Both the position numbers and the translations under genes were made by a program. The notes beneath the pieces were generated by a model. The model was not told the DNA's origin, ran no database searches, and was given only the letters and a program-made list of their open reading frames with translations. From NCBI GenBank assembly GCA_003161045.1, contig PMPH01000135.1, positions 18,073-77,526 of the forward strand: a DNA stretch of 59,454 bases, in the 5' to 3' direction. Shown here piece after piece: positions 8,577 to 17,592 of this stretch (positions are counted from its first letter, which is position 1; each line of letters starts with the position of its first letter). This stretch comes from Acidobacteriaceae bacterium. Its GTDB lineage: Bacteria; Acidobacteriota; Terriglobia; Terriglobales; Acidobacteriaceae.

Positions 8577-9781
8577 ACCGTTTCCTTATTCGGTTGGTCA
8601 ACGCCCGGCTGGCCGGGGCTAGCCGGGCCGCTTGGAACGCCGCAGGGCTTAACGCTCGAAACCTGAACGCTCGGAACCAGGTGCAGCCCCCGGTGCGCGG
8701 CCGGGCTCGCAGTTTGGCTCGTGATCGGGCTTGCAACCGCAATCGCCTCAGCCTTCGCCCTCAGCCGCGTCGAGCGCGGATGATGCTGGCGATAAACTTC
8801 CTTCAGTCTTCCCAGAGCCAGGTGTGTGTAGACCTGTGTAGTGGAGATGTCGGCATGGCCCAGCAACAACTGCACGCTGCGCAAGTCGGCGCCGTGCTCC
8901 ACCATGTGGGTAGCGCAACTGTGCCGCAACCGGTGAGGACTGGCGGCCGGATTGGCCGTCTTCACCAAATGCCAGAGCCATTGGCGGGTGAGCGGCATAC
9001 CCCGCAGCGAGAGAAACAAGCTCGAAGAGCCTTGCCGCGCGGCGCTGGGCTTTCTGACTGAGGTCGACTTCCTGGCCGGGCTGATGCGCGCCAGGTGCGG
9101 CCGTCCCTCGCGCAGATAAATCTCCACAGCCTCCAGAGCGGAGCGCCCCAGCGGCACAATCCGCTCCTTGTCGCCCTTGCCGCGCACCTGTACGCGGCCC
9201 AGGTCCAGCGCCAGGTCGCCAGTGGTCAGATCCGTGACCTCCGAGACGCGCAACCCGCCCGCGTAGAGCAACTCCAGAATCGCCCGGTCGCGCAAGGCCG
9301 TGGCCCGCGCCTGGGGGTGTTCGGCGTTCATCTGTGCCCGCTCCAGCATTCCGGCCACCTCTGACTCGGCCAGCGACTTGGGCAGCACCTTCCACGCCTT
9401 GGGCGACTCGATGTTCACGGTGGGATCGTGATGAATGCGCCGGTCCAGCAAAAGCCACTTGTAAAAGCCGCGCAGGCAGCTCAGCTTGCGTGCTACCGAG
9501 CGCGAGTCGATGCCGTGGCCGCGCAGATGCTCGAGAAAAGCCGCCACATCCTGCTGCGTGGCCGTCAACAGAACGCCGTGACGGTCCTCGATGAACTCGG
9601 CAAAGGTCTTCAAATCGCTGTTGTAGGCCTCGCAGGTCAGAGGGCGCAGCCCTTTTTCCACGCGCAGATAGGCCTGATAGTCCTGCAATAGCGGTAGGTT
9701 GCGCGCCGTCTCCACAGATTCGATTATCCGCGCCTTCGACCGCTTCCGCCGCCGCCGCGCACTCAGCCGAACCCAGTTCAT
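8573..9781 (-). CDS. xerD: Tyrosine recombinase, XerD/XerC type, with C-terminal extension
   Basis: A tyrosine recombinase of 402 residues from the ATG at 9781 (a GTG lies just before it). The core-binding domain ([20 protein letters not shown] onwards) is followed by the catalytic domain with Arg in [12 protein letters not shown], Lys in [38 protein letters not shown] and the nucleophile Tyr near residue 318. Usual Xer proteins end shortly after this tyrosine. This one carries over 60 further residues rich in Ala, Ser, Pro and Val, ending at the overlap with the next recombinase gene. An open frame continues upstream to 10033 but that stretch looks like noise and would overlap the divergent nuclease gene. 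Confidence 0.85.
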   Translation of the reverse strand: MNWVRLSARRRRKRSKARIIESVETARNLPLLQDYQAYLRVEKGLRPLTCEAYNSDLKTFAEFIEDRHGVLLTATQQDVAAFLEHLRGHGIDSRSVARKLSCLRGFYKWLLLDRRIHHDPTVNIESPKAWKVLPKSLAESEVAGMLERAQMNAEHPQARATALRDRAILELLYAGGLRVSEVTDLTTGDLALDLGRVQVRGKGDKERIVPLGRSALEAVEIYLREGRPHLARISPARKSTSVRKPSAARQGSSSLFLSLRGMPLTRQWLWHLVKTANPAASPHRLRHSCATHMVEHGADLRSVQLLLGHADISTTQVYTHLALGRLKEVYRQHHPRSTRLRAKAEAIAVASPITSQTASPAAHRGLHLVPSVQVSSVKPCGVPSGPASPGQPGVDQPNKETV

Positions 9782-9928
9782 CACGGGCTCAACTTCATCA
9801 ACAGCGACTCCCTCGCGCCAACTGATGACCTGCGCCAACTGATTCCCCGCGCCAACCCTGAAAGGCTCTGGCTTCAGTTTGCCGCCTTCCGATGGCAGCC
9901 CCTCGGCCTGGCAGAGTATAAAGCTGGA

Positions 9929-12631
9929 ATGGGAACCTTGGCGGCAGTGGAGATCGACGCCTGGCTGCGCGAGGGCGGCTTGGTGGTCACAGCCAGCGAC
10001 CGCGCCGCCCGCGCCCTTACGGCTGGCTTCCATCGCGCCCGCCAGGCCGAGGGGCTAACAGCCTGGCCTGCGCCCAGGATTCTCAACTGGAAGAGCTTTG
10101 TCAGCGAGGCCTGGCTGAGCCGCACTGTAAGTCAGAACCGGAGCTCCGACCCTCGCTTGCTGCTCAATCCCGCGCAGGAAGAGGCTCTCTGGGCAGGCAT
10201 CGCCAGCCAGAATCGCTCTCTGGCCACAATTCTTGAAGGCCCGCGCCATCGCCTGGCCGCCCTGGCGATGGAGGCCCACGAACTGCTTTGTTCCTACTCG
10301 CCGCAATTTCTGCGGGAAAAGGCGCGGAGCGCCTGGCAGCAGGACGCGGCCGCTTTCAGCGGTTGGCTTGCAGCCTTTGATGAACTCTGCCGCGCCGAAA
10401 ACCTGCTCGCTCCCAGCCGTCTGCCGCTGGAGCTGATTCCACGGCTTTCAGCGGAGCCGGAGGAGCGTCCGCCGCTGCTTTTGGCCGGTTTTGACCGCAT
10501 TCTTCCCGTGCAGCGCAGCCTCTTCAACGCCTGGGGATCGTGGCGCGAAACTGCCAAAGGGGAACCGGCCGACGAGGTGCATTTTTATGCTGCCGCCGAC
10601 GCTCAAGCTGAGCTGGCTGCCTGCGCCCTCTGGTGCGGACGCCAGCTTGCCGCTGATCCCAAGGCCCGGCTGCTGGTCGTTGCCCAGGCCGCCAACGCAC
10701 GCCGCGGCGAGATCGAGCGCACCTTTCTTGCGCACTGCGGCCCGGCCTTCGAGTTTTCGTTGGGAGTTCCGCTCAGCCAGGTTGCGCTGGCGCGGGCGGC
10801 GCACCTTGCGCTGCGCTGGCTCGATGGCGCACTGAACGAGCAGGAACTTGACTGGCTGCTTTCGACCGGCTACATCACCGCCAATTCCCAGGAGTCCGCG
10901 GCGCTTCAAGCCTACATGCGCACTCTGCGCCGCTTCAGCCTCGAACGGCCTCAATGGGCGCTCGATGCCTTTCTTGTCCAGCGCTGCGCCTCCGGGTTGC
11001 TGCCGGCGTCCTGGGTCGAACGCATCACCCAGGCCCAACGCCGCCTGACTGGTTTCGCGCGCCGCCCGCAAAATCCCCTCGATTGGGCGGAGTTGGTCCC
11101 GTGTCTGCTGGACGAGCTCCACTTTGCCAGCGCCCACAAGCTCTCCAGTGCCGAGTACCAGGCCATCCGCCGCTGGCAACTGGCCGTGGAAACCTGTGGC
11201 TCGCTGGGCTTCGATGGCCGCCGGATGAGTTGGAGGGATTTTCTTTCGCAACTGGGCCGCACTCTGGACGAAACTCTTTTTGCTCCCGAGTCGCGCGACG
11301 CGCCCATCCAGGTCGCCGGTCCCGCCGAGTCGGCTGGCCTCACTGCCGACGCAGTCTGGTTCCTGGGAGCCGATGAAGACGGCTGGCCCGCGGGCGGCGC
11401 AACTCATCCGCTGCTGCCCGTCGAGGTCCAGCGCGAGGCCGGAATGCCCCACGCCACGGCTCAGCTCGACTGGGAACTGGCCCGCTCGATTACCAACCGG
11501 CTGCTGGCCTCGGGCACACAAATCCACTTCAGCTTTGCAAAGCAAAACGAGACTTCTGAAGCCCGTCCGTCGCGCCTCATCGTTCAGTTTGCCGGCCCCG
11601 CGCAGCCTTTGCCGCCGGAGTTGAACGCTCTGGCCTCCGAACCTCTGCTCACCGTTCCGTTCGAGGACTTCAGCCGCATTCCTTTTTCTCCGGGCAAAGT
11701 CGCGGGTGGGGCCGGAGTTCTGACCGCGCAGTCGCAGTGCCCATTCAAGGCCTTCGCCACCGCGCGTCTGGCCGCGCAAAGTTGGGAGCCAGCCGAGGCC
11801 GGTCTCACCCCCTCGCAGCGTGGTCAACTTCTCCACGCAGTGCTCCACGCCGTCTGGGCCGGGACGCCAGAGGGCATTCGCACCCAGGCCGAGCTGCAAA
11901 ATCTCTCTGACCGGAAGACCTTCGTTGCTGGCCACGTCCAGCGAGCGTTCGCGCGGGAGCTGCCCTCCCACCTGCGCGAACGCATGCCCCGCCGTTACTT
12001 GGAACTGGAAGAGCAGCGGCTCACCGGGCTGGTCACCGAGTGGCTCGACTACGAGGCCGCCCGCGTCGATTTCGAGGTCGTCGCCACCGAGGTCAAACGA
12101 ACAGTCTCCGTCGCCGGGCTCACGCTCGATCTGCGCCTGGACCGCGTCGACCGGCTGATCGACGGTTCTCAACTGGTGATCGACTACAAATCCGGCAGCG
12201 TTTCGCCCAGTTCGTGGGATCTGCCCCGCCCCGACGACGTGCAACTGCCGCTCTACGCCGGATTTGCCCTTGACCGCGACCGCGAACGCCTTGGCGGCTT
12301 GGTCTTCGCCAAGGTGCGCGCGGGAGACCTGGCTTTCACGGGGAGGGTTTTCGAGCCCGCGGCCACTCTTTTTGCCAATCTCAAAGGAACAAGCCCTTTG
12401 GTGAAGAACAATCTCACCCTCGAACAACTTCTTGGCTGGCGGGATTGCATCGAGCAACTCGCCAGAGATTTTCTCGACGGACGCGCTGAGGTGAACCCGC
12501 GCGAGCACCCCAGGCCCTGCGAGCGCTGCGGCCTGCAAACCCTCTGCCGCATCCAGGAGCATCAATCCCAAATAGAGGACGAGGACGACTCCCGCAGTTA
12601 CAACAACGGCGAGGAGGCTGGCGATGAGTAA
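9929..12631 (+). CDS. AddB-like PD-(D/E)XK nuclease of a DNA-repair helicase-nuclease
   Basis: A 900-residue protein of the AddB-like group of DNA double-strand-break end-processing proteins. The N-terminal two thirds look like an inactivated helicase fold; the C-terminal third is a RecB-family nuclease with a histidine-containing helix (QRGQLLHAVLHAVW), then LRLDRVDRL and LVIDYKSG as the metal-binding core and the QLPLYAGFA motif. Four cysteines in the AddB iron-sulphur pattern frame the nuclease: Cys604, then Cys864, Cys867 and Cys873 (C-X2-C-X5-C). It is followed directly by the AddA-like gene; together they would form a RecBCD/AddAB-like complex. The gene is divergent from the xer pair. 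Its last codons are duplicated just downstream (see the direct repeat). Confidence 0.85.
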   Translation: MGTLAAVEIDAWLREGGLVVTASDRAARALTAGFHRARQAEGLTAWPAPRILNWKSFVSEAWLSRTVSQNRSSDPRLLLNPAQEEALWAGIASQNRSLATILEGPRHRLAALAMEAHELLCSYSPQFLREKARSAWQQDAAAFSGWLAAFDELCRAENLLAPSRLPLELIPRLSAEPEERPPLLLAGFDRILPVQRSLFNAWGSWRETAKGEPADEVHFYAAADAQAELAACALWCGRQLAADPKARLLVVAQAANARRGEIERTFLAHCGPAFEFSLGVPLSQVALARAAHLALRWLDGALNEQELDWLLSTGYITANSQESAALQAYMRTLRRFSLERPQWALDAFLVQRCASGLLPASWVERITQAQRRLTGFARRPQNPLDWAELVPCLLDELHFASAHKLSSAEYQAIRRWQLAVETCGSLGFDGRRMSWRDFLSQLGRTLDETLFAPESRDAPIQVAGPAESAGLTADAVWFLGADEDGWPAGGATHPLLPVEVQREAGMPHATAQLDWELARSITNRLLASGTQIHFSFAKQNETSEARPSRLIVQFAGPAQPLPPELNALASEPLLTVPFEDFSRIPFSPGKVAGGAGVLTAQSQCPFKAFATARLAAQSWEPAEAGLTPSQRGQLLHAVLHAVWAGTPEGIRTQAELQNLSDRKTFVAGHVQRAFARELPSHLRERMPRRYLELEEQRLTGLVTEWLDYEAARVDFEVVATEVKRTVSVAGLTLDLRLDRVDRLIDGSQLVIDYKSGSVSPSSWDLPRPDDVQLPLYAGFALDRDRERLGGLVFAKVRAGDLAFTGRVFEPAATLFANLKGTSPLVKNNLTLEQLLGWRDCIEQLARDFLDGRAEVNPREHPRPCERCGLQTLCRIQEHQSQIEDEDDSRSYNNGEEAGDE

Positions 12632-12741
12632 GCCGATTGCTGGGTGCCCCACCCTCGCCGCGTTCTTGTTTTTGCGGCTAGGGTGGGATTGCACGGACCT
12701 ATATTTGCCCAGCTTGTCGGAAGGAGGGCGATGAGTAAGCC
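12620..12741. repeat. Repeat insertion at the addB-addA junction, flanked by a 15-base duplication
   Basis: The 15-base sequence ggcgatgagtaagcc occurs at 12620-12634 and again at 12727-12741. The first copy holds the addB stop (TAA) and a now useless ATGAGTAAG; the second holds the true addA start (MSKP). Between them, 12641-12688 is a copy of the family 1 palindrome: arms CCCACCCTCGCCGC (12648-12661) and GCGGCTAGGGTGGG (12674-12687) with one mismatch. The simplest reading is an insertion with duplication of the target, where addB stop and addA start previously overlapped. Confidence 0.75.
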
Positions 12742-15700
12742 CGCGGCCCCATTTACGCCTCCCGATCAGCGAGAGCGCCAGCGCGCCCTCGACTCTGCCA
12801 GGTCCATTCTGGTCCAGGCCCCGGCCGGCTCGGGCAAAACCGACCTGCTCGCCCGCCGCTTTCTTCGCCTGCTGGCTGAAGTCGAGGGCCCCGGTCAGGT
12901 GGTGGCCATCACCTTCACCAACGCCGCTGCCGCCGAGATGCGCCACCGCATTCTAGCCCAGCTGGAAAAGGCCGCCGCCAACCCCGCTACCGGGGCGGAC
13001 GAGTTCTCGATGGATTCACTCGCTCACCGCGCCCTGGCGCACACTCAGCAGCTCAGTTGGAATTTGCTTGACCTGCCCGCTCAGCTTCGCGTCTGCACCA
13101 TCGACTCTTTCTGCCGCGAACTGGCCCTCCAGCAGCCACTGCTCTCCGGCTTCGGCGGCGGACTGGAGATCGCCGAGCAGCCCGAAGAACTCTACCGCCG
13201 CGCGGCCCGCGAAACCCTCAAAAAAATCGACCAGACCGGCTCGATCCTCGGCTCGGCCGTCGAAGAACTGCTCGTGTGGCGCGACAACGGCTGGCAGGAG
13301 ATGGAAGTCCTGCTCGTCGAAATGCTCAAAAGCCGCGACCGCTGGATGCACGGCTTTGTCCTCGAAGGCGAGCCGGAACCAGAGGGCCCGAATCCAGATG
13401 CGCTGCGTGAGCGGCTGGAGCGGCCCTTTGTGCGCGCCACGCACGCCGCACTCATCAGCTTGAGCCAGCTTCTCGACCGGGTTCCCGGCGCGCGCGACGA
13501 AGCCTTGAATCTGGCGCGCTTTGCCTGCGAACAGAGCGAGGGCCAGCTTCATCGGGAACTCGCCGAACTGGTCGAGTTTCCCGCCGCTCCGTTTACCGGC
13601 AGCGCCAATCTCGAAGAAGCTCGCCAGGCTCACGCCAATCTGGCCGCATTGCTGCTCACGGGCGATGGCGCCTTCCGCAAACAGGTCGATAAACGGCTGG
13701 GCTTCCCGGCCGACCGCAAACGCGAGAAGGCTCGCCTCCTCGGCCTGATCGCCTCGCTGGCCGCCGTCCCCGGCCTCGAATCCGCTTTGGCCTCCGTCCG
13801 CGATCTACCCTCCGCTGGCTACACCGAAGATGAGTGGAAGATTGTGCGCTGCTGCTTCACGCTGCTGCGCCAAGCCGCGGCCGAGCTGCAAATCGCCTTT
13901 GCTGAGGCTAGCCGGGTGGATTACATTGAGGTCGCGCAGATTGCGCAGCGGGTTCTCCGGGGCGATGATGGCTTGCCCACCGACGCTGCCCTGGCCGTCT
14001 CCGACGGAATCCGCCACCTGCTGGTGGACGAGTTCCAGGACACCAGCCGCCGCCAGCACCAGTTGCTCTCCAGCCTCATCGCTGCCTGGCCCGAGCGCGA
14101 GGGCCGCACCTGCTTCGTGGTCGGCGACCCCATGCAGTCGATCTATTTCTTCCGCGACGCCGACGCTGAGCTCTTCCCGCGCGTTCAATCGGTTGGATTG
14201 GAAATTCCCCACGAGGAGCCGCTGCTCTTTGACTTAGTTCCTCTGAAGGCTAACTTCCGCACCGCCCCTCGGCTGGTCGAATGTCTCAATAAAGCCTTCG
14301 AACAAATCTTCGCGGGCAACGACGGCAGCGGCGTCACCTTTTCTTCCGCCCAACCAGTCCGGGAAGAGATGGCCGACGCTGGTCCGCCCTTCACGCTTCA
14401 CCTCGACTTCGTTCCCCAATCCGGGCGCGGTTCATCCGCCGATTCTGAGGCCGCGCGCGAGAAAGAAGCCGCCCGCCCCGAGCAGATCAAAACGGCGCAA
14501 ATCAACGAAATCGTCGATCTGATTCGCAGTCATCAAGGCTCCATCGAACAGGCCCGCCAGGCTCGGGAGCGCGGCGAGGAGAAAAAATTCCGCATGGCCG
14601 TTCTTGGCCGCGCCAAAAACCACCTCATTCCTATCGCCGAGGCCTTGCGCAAAGCCCAAATCCCCTTCCGCGCCGTCGAACTTGAGAAGCTCGCTGCCCG
14701 CCCTGAAGTTCTTGACGCCCTGGCCCTGGCCCGCGCTCTGCTCAATCCCCAGGACCGCGTGGCCTGGCTGGGCCTTCTGCGCGCTCCCTGGTGCGGCCTC
14801 TCGCTCGACGACCTGTACACGCTGGCCGGCGGTGCGAACGGCGACCTGGCGCTGCTTACCCGTCCCGTGCCGGAGCTTGTGGCCGAGCGGCTTCCATTGC
14901 TCAGCGAAGCGGGCCGTTCCGCCGCCGCGCGTGTGCTCGACGCTCAGGCCGCGGCCTCTGCTCTGCGCGCCGCCCGACCCGCGGCCTCGCTGGGAACCTG
15001 GCTGGAAGAGGTCTGGCTTCTGCTGGGCGGAGCGGCCTGCGTGGATGAAGCCGCCCGTGCCAACCTCAATCTGCTTTGGAACTGCCTGGACCGTCTGCCC
15101 GGCGGCGAGACCGATCTGCTCGGCCCCGCTCTCGACGCGGCCCTCGACAATCTCACCGCACTGCCTGATCCCGCGGCCAGCAGTGATTGCGGCGTGCAGT
15201 TGATGACCATTCACAAGTCCAAGGGCTTGGAATTCGAGGTGGTCATCGTCCCCGAATCGCAGGCCGCGAATGGGTGCAGCGGGCGCAAGATGCTCTCCTG
15301 GCTGGAACGTGGACTGGAACGCGGGCTCGAACGTGGACTGGAACGCGGGCTCGAATGTGGGCTGGAATGCGACCCCGGGCAGGGCCTTGCCGAGTCCGGC
15401 GAATCGGAAGAGATTACCGAGTTTCTGATTGCGCCCTTCCAGCGCAAGGGCGACGGCAAGGGCAGTGCAAAGACCTGGGTCGATCGCGTTTATCGTGAGC
15501 GCGAATTGCAGGAGACCCGGCGCATTCTCTATGTTGCCTCCACCCGCGCCCGCGAGGAACTGCACCTCTTCGCCCGTCCGGCCTGCAAGGAGCGGGACGG
15601 GGAGCTCACCCTGGCGGAACCCGTAAACAGTTTGCTGGCTACCGCCTGGCCTGGGCTGAAAGAAGAGGTTCACGCGCGATTCGAAACCTGGAAGATCGCC

Positions 15701-16714
15701 AGAACCGCTTCAGAAACCCGCGAAGAGCAACCGGAGAGCGGTGAAGAGCAGCTGAAAACTCGCGAAGAGCAGCCGGAGGCCTATGAAAGCCAGCAGCCGA
15801 AGGCCCACGAAAGCCAACAGGCGGAGGCTCACGAAGGCCAGGAGATCGAATCCATCGCCGCTTCGGGCGAGGGCAATCTGTTTGTCATGCCCTCCCCTAT
15901 CCGGCCCACGCTGCTGCGCCGCTTGCCGCCGGATTACAGGCCCGCGCCCGCCCCAGTCGCCTCTCAACAGGAAGACGCGGAATCAACCCCCTTTCGCGAA
16001 CCGATGGGTGCCCCATCCTTTCCGCGGCTGTATGCGGAAAGGGTGGGAGACCACGAAGCGCAAACCGCTTTTTCTGACGAAGAAGCGCAAACCGCTTTTC
16101 CTGGATCGGAGGCTGGCTCCGGCGGCTTCTACTCCCGTCACGAGGGCGGCCTGCTCTCGCGTGCTCTGGGCACAGCCGTCCATGCGCTGCTCGAAGAGCT
16201 GGCCCGTCTGCGCGCCGGGCTCGATTGGGAGGCTGCCCGCTCCGGATTAAGGCGTTTTGAGCCGCGCATTGCCGCCCAGGTGCGCGCCACCGGCGTGGAC
16301 AGGTTCCAGGCCGCGCGGATCGCCGCCCAGGCCCTCAAACTCACGCTCGACGCCTCCCAGGATCCGATCGGCTCGTGGATTCTCTCGCCCCACTTGAGCG
16401 CGGCCAGCGAAGCCGGCTGGGCCGGAGTCGCCGGCGGTCTGCGCACAGTGCGCACCGTCCGTGTCGATCGCGTCTTCCAGGCCGGTCCCGAGCCCTGCGC
16501 CGAGGGAGACGATTGCTGGTGGATCATCGACTACAAGACCGCTCACGACGATCACCTTGACCCCGCCAAGGCGCAGTCCGAGTTCCACGCGCTCTTTGCG
16601 CCCCAGGTCGAGGCCTATGCACAGCTGCTGCGCAACCTGCGCGGCACAGCCACACCGGTCCGCGCCGGCCTCTATTATCCGCGCCTGTTGCTGCTGGATT
16701 GGTGGGAGATGTAG
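12731..16714 (+). CDS. AddA-like UvrD/RecB-family helicase-nuclease
   Basis: From the ATG at 12731, which has AAGGAGG close upstream, the protein has 1327 residues. It is a superfamily 1A helicase with a C-terminal RecB-type nuclease. Walker A APAGSGKT lies at 30-37, the DEXQ box as LLVDEFQDTS near 431, motif IV-V regions with TIHKSKGLEFEVVIVPE, and motif VI YVASTRAREEL near 935. The nuclease core shows GTAVHALLEEL, a DRVFQ aspartate and WWIIDYKTA near 1265. It should unwind and trim broken DNA ends together with the AddB-like partner upstream. Unusual are three inserted low-complexity segments: a tandem Glu-Arg-Gly-Leu block (15304-15373), Glu/Gln/Ser/His-rich repeats (15721-15845), and a translated palindromic repeat followed by a duplicated EAQTAF motif (16005-16105). 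Confidence 0.9.
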   Translation: MSKPAAPFTPPDQRERQRALDSARSILVQAPAGSGKTDLLARRFLRLLAEVEGPGQVVAITFTNAAAAEMRHRILAQLEKAAANPATGADEFSMDSLAHRALAHTQQLSWNLLDLPAQLRVCTIDSFCRELALQQPLLSGFGGGLEIAEQPEELYRRAARETLKKIDQTGSILGSAVEELLVWRDNGWQEMEVLLVEMLKSRDRWMHGFVLEGEPEPEGPNPDALRERLERPFVRATHAALISLSQLLDRVPGARDEALNLARFACEQSEGQLHRELAELVEFPAAPFTGSANLEEARQAHANLAALLLTGDGAFRKQVDKRLGFPADRKREKARLLGLIASLAAVPGLESALASVRDLPSAGYTEDEWKIVRCCFTLLRQAAAELQIAFAEASRVDYIEVAQIAQRVLRGDDGLPTDAALAVSDGIRHLLVDEFQDTSRRQHQLLSSLIAAWPEREGRTCFVVGDPMQSIYFFRDADAELFPRVQSVGLEIPHEEPLLFDLVPLKANFRTAPRLVECLNKAFEQIFAGNDGSGVTFSSAQPVREEMADAGPPFTLHLDFVPQSGRGSSADSEAAREKEAARPEQIKTAQINEIVDLIRSHQGSIEQARQARERGEEKKFRMAVLGRAKNHLIPIAEALRKAQIPFRAVELEKLAARPEVLDALALARALLNPQDRVAWLGLLRAPWCGLSLDDLYTLAGGANGDLALLTRPVPELVAERLPLLSEAGRSAAARVLDAQAAASALRAARPAASLGTWLEEVWLLLGGAACVDEAARANLNLLWNCLDRLPGGETDLLGPALDAALDNLTALPDPAASSDCGVQLMTIHKSKGLEFEVVIVPESQAANGCSGRKMLSWLERGLERGLERGLERGLECGLECDPGQGLAESGESEEITEFLIAPFQRKGDGKGSAKTWVDRVYRERELQETRRILYVASTRAREELHLFARPACKERDGELTLAEPVNSLLATAWPGLKEEVHARFETWKIARTASETREEQPESGEEQLKTREEQPEAYESQQPKAHESQQAEAHEGQEIESIAASGEGNLFVMPSPIRPTLLRRLPPDYRPAPAPVASQQEDAESTPFREPMGAPSFPRLYAERVGDHEAQTAFSDEEAQTAFPGSEAGSGGFYSRHEGGLLSRALGTAVHALLEELARLRAGLDWEAARSGLRRFEPRIAAQVRATGVDRFQAARIAAQALKLTLDASQDPIGSWILSPHLSAASEAGWAGVAGGLRTVRTVRVDRVFQAGPEPCAEGDDCWWIIDYKTAHDDHLDPAKAQSEFHALFAPQVEAYAQLLRNLRGTATPVRAGLYYPRLLLLDWWEM
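16005..16050. repeat. Family 1 palindromic repeat translated in frame inside the helicase gene
   Basis: The sequence begins TGGGTGCCCC like the intergenic family 1 copies and forms a 14-base stem: CCCATCCTTTCCGC at 16012-16025 pairs with GCGGAAAGGGTGGG at 16034-16047, with one G-T pair. It is read through in frame by the helicase gene, adding roughly the residues MGAPSFPRLYAERVGD. It lies in the variable linker between the helicase and nuclease domains, where an insertion would be tolerated. Confidence 0.65.
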
Positions 16715-16795
16715 CCTGGCACTCTGAGTGGAGCCGGCAATCCGAGGGCAAATGGAAGCGCACTGCATTTCATCTGCTTGCGCCTCCACGAAAGC

Positions 16796-16903
16796 GCATT
16801 CTAGCACTTCCCGAATTGGCATAGAGTGAGGCCGCAACTGCCGAGTGGCTCTTCCCTCAAGAAAAAGCCACCTTTAATGCTGCTGTGAAGTCAAAATGCT
16901 CTG
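16796..16903. repeat. Family 2 repeat, copy A
   Basis: This copy shares GGCATA.AGTGA.GCCGCA.CTGC with the copy at 57.2 kb and GAAAAAGCCACCTT and AAATGCTCT with the copy at 22.3 kb (opposite orientation). Its centre forms a hairpin, GTGGCTCTT...AAGAAAAAGCCAC. The right end, AAAATGCTCTGA, runs into the minus-strand sigma/anti-sigma gene and provides its last codons and stop. Confidence 0.65.
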
Positions 16904-17592
16904 ATTGCGCCACTCATGCACAGGTACTCCTGGGTAAGAAGGGAGCGCAGGCGCGGTTGCACGGCAGGCTCGCAGGGAACCTCGAGCGCGCGGCAGCGGT
17001 CGATGGCCTGGCGCAGATCCTGGAGGAAGGCCACGCAGGCGGGACAGGCCTCGATCTGGGCGCGCATTTCCTCGCAAGTGCGCGGCTCCAGGCGGCCATC
17101 CAGGTAATCGGAGAGGCCGGCAAAAAGTTCACGACAGAGCCGGGGATGCGGTTGGCTCTTCGAGCTGCCCCTCTTACCCTTCGTATTGTTTTTCTCCACT
17201 TTTGGATTGTTCTTTTGGCTTTTTGAGCTGTTTTCCGGGGCCTTTGATCTGTTCTGCTGGCCATTTGAACCGTCCTGCAGACTCTTCGAGCTGCTCTGGC
17301 TGGAGTTGCTCTTTTCCGAACCAGCCAGGACGCGGCTTATCTGTTTGCGCACGGCTAGCCGCGCGCGATGCAGCCGCACCCGCACGGTTCCCGGTTGCAA
17401 GTCTAGAATCCGCGCCACCTGCTCCGTAGTCAGCTCTTCGGTGTCGTGCAGCACCAGGACGATGCGCAATGGCGCGGGAATCCGCAGCACGGCCTGATGC
17501 AGAAGATAGCGCCGCTCGGCATCGAGCAGGTTCTCCTCGGGGCTGGCCGCGGCATCTTCCAGCAGGCGCCCCAGCTCGGCTTCATCCGGCAT
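16891..17592 (-). CDS. ECF sigma region 4 fused to zinc-finger anti-sigma-like domain, N-terminally truncated
   Basis: The 233-residue protein starts with a sigma-70 region 4 helix-turn-helix (residues about 20-90: LRIVLVLHDTEELTTEQVAR, TVRVRLHRARLAVRKQI). A 60-residue Ser/Asn/Lys/Gln-rich linker follows, then a zinc-finger anti-sigma-like domain (SDYLDGRLEPRTCEEM, QIEACPACVAFL), where the usual histidine of the HxxxCxxC motif is Gln. Sigma region 2, needed for promoter melting, is missing. The frame is open for a few codons upstream (SLDEL, typical of the region 2-4 linker), so the 5' part was deleted and now abuts a truncated RND gene. The last residues (RAF, stop) come from a family 2 repeat. 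Probably a non-functional remnant. Confidence 0.7.
   Translation of the reverse strand: MPDEAELGRLLEDAAASPEENLLDAERRYLLHQAVLRIPAPLRIVLVLHDTEELTTEQVARILDLQPGTVRVRLHRARLAVRKQISRVLAGSEKSNSSQSSSKSLQDGSNGQQNRSKAPENSSKSQKNNPKVEKNNTKGKRGSSKSQPHPRLCRELFAGLSDYLDGRLEPRTCEEMRAQIEACPACVAFLQDLRQAIDRCRALEVPCEPAVQPRLRSLLTQEYLCMSGAIRAF

Noticed and set aside
7575-9781. Integron or prophage integrase pair
   Set aside because: Both recombinases are Xer-like and form an operon; there are no attachment repeats, cassettes or phage genes nearby, and the tRNA gene is 11 kb away without a duplicated end.
12644-12730. Upstream extension of the AddA-like gene
   Set aside because: It would translate the inserted palindromic repeat; the ATG at 12731 has an AAGGAGG and begins the MSKP sequence matched by the duplicated copy.
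10448-12946. Long minus-strand open frame (832 codons) opposite the AddB-like gene
   Set aside because: Composition is that of an antisense frame; the plus strand encodes a complete nuclease with its Fe-S cysteines.
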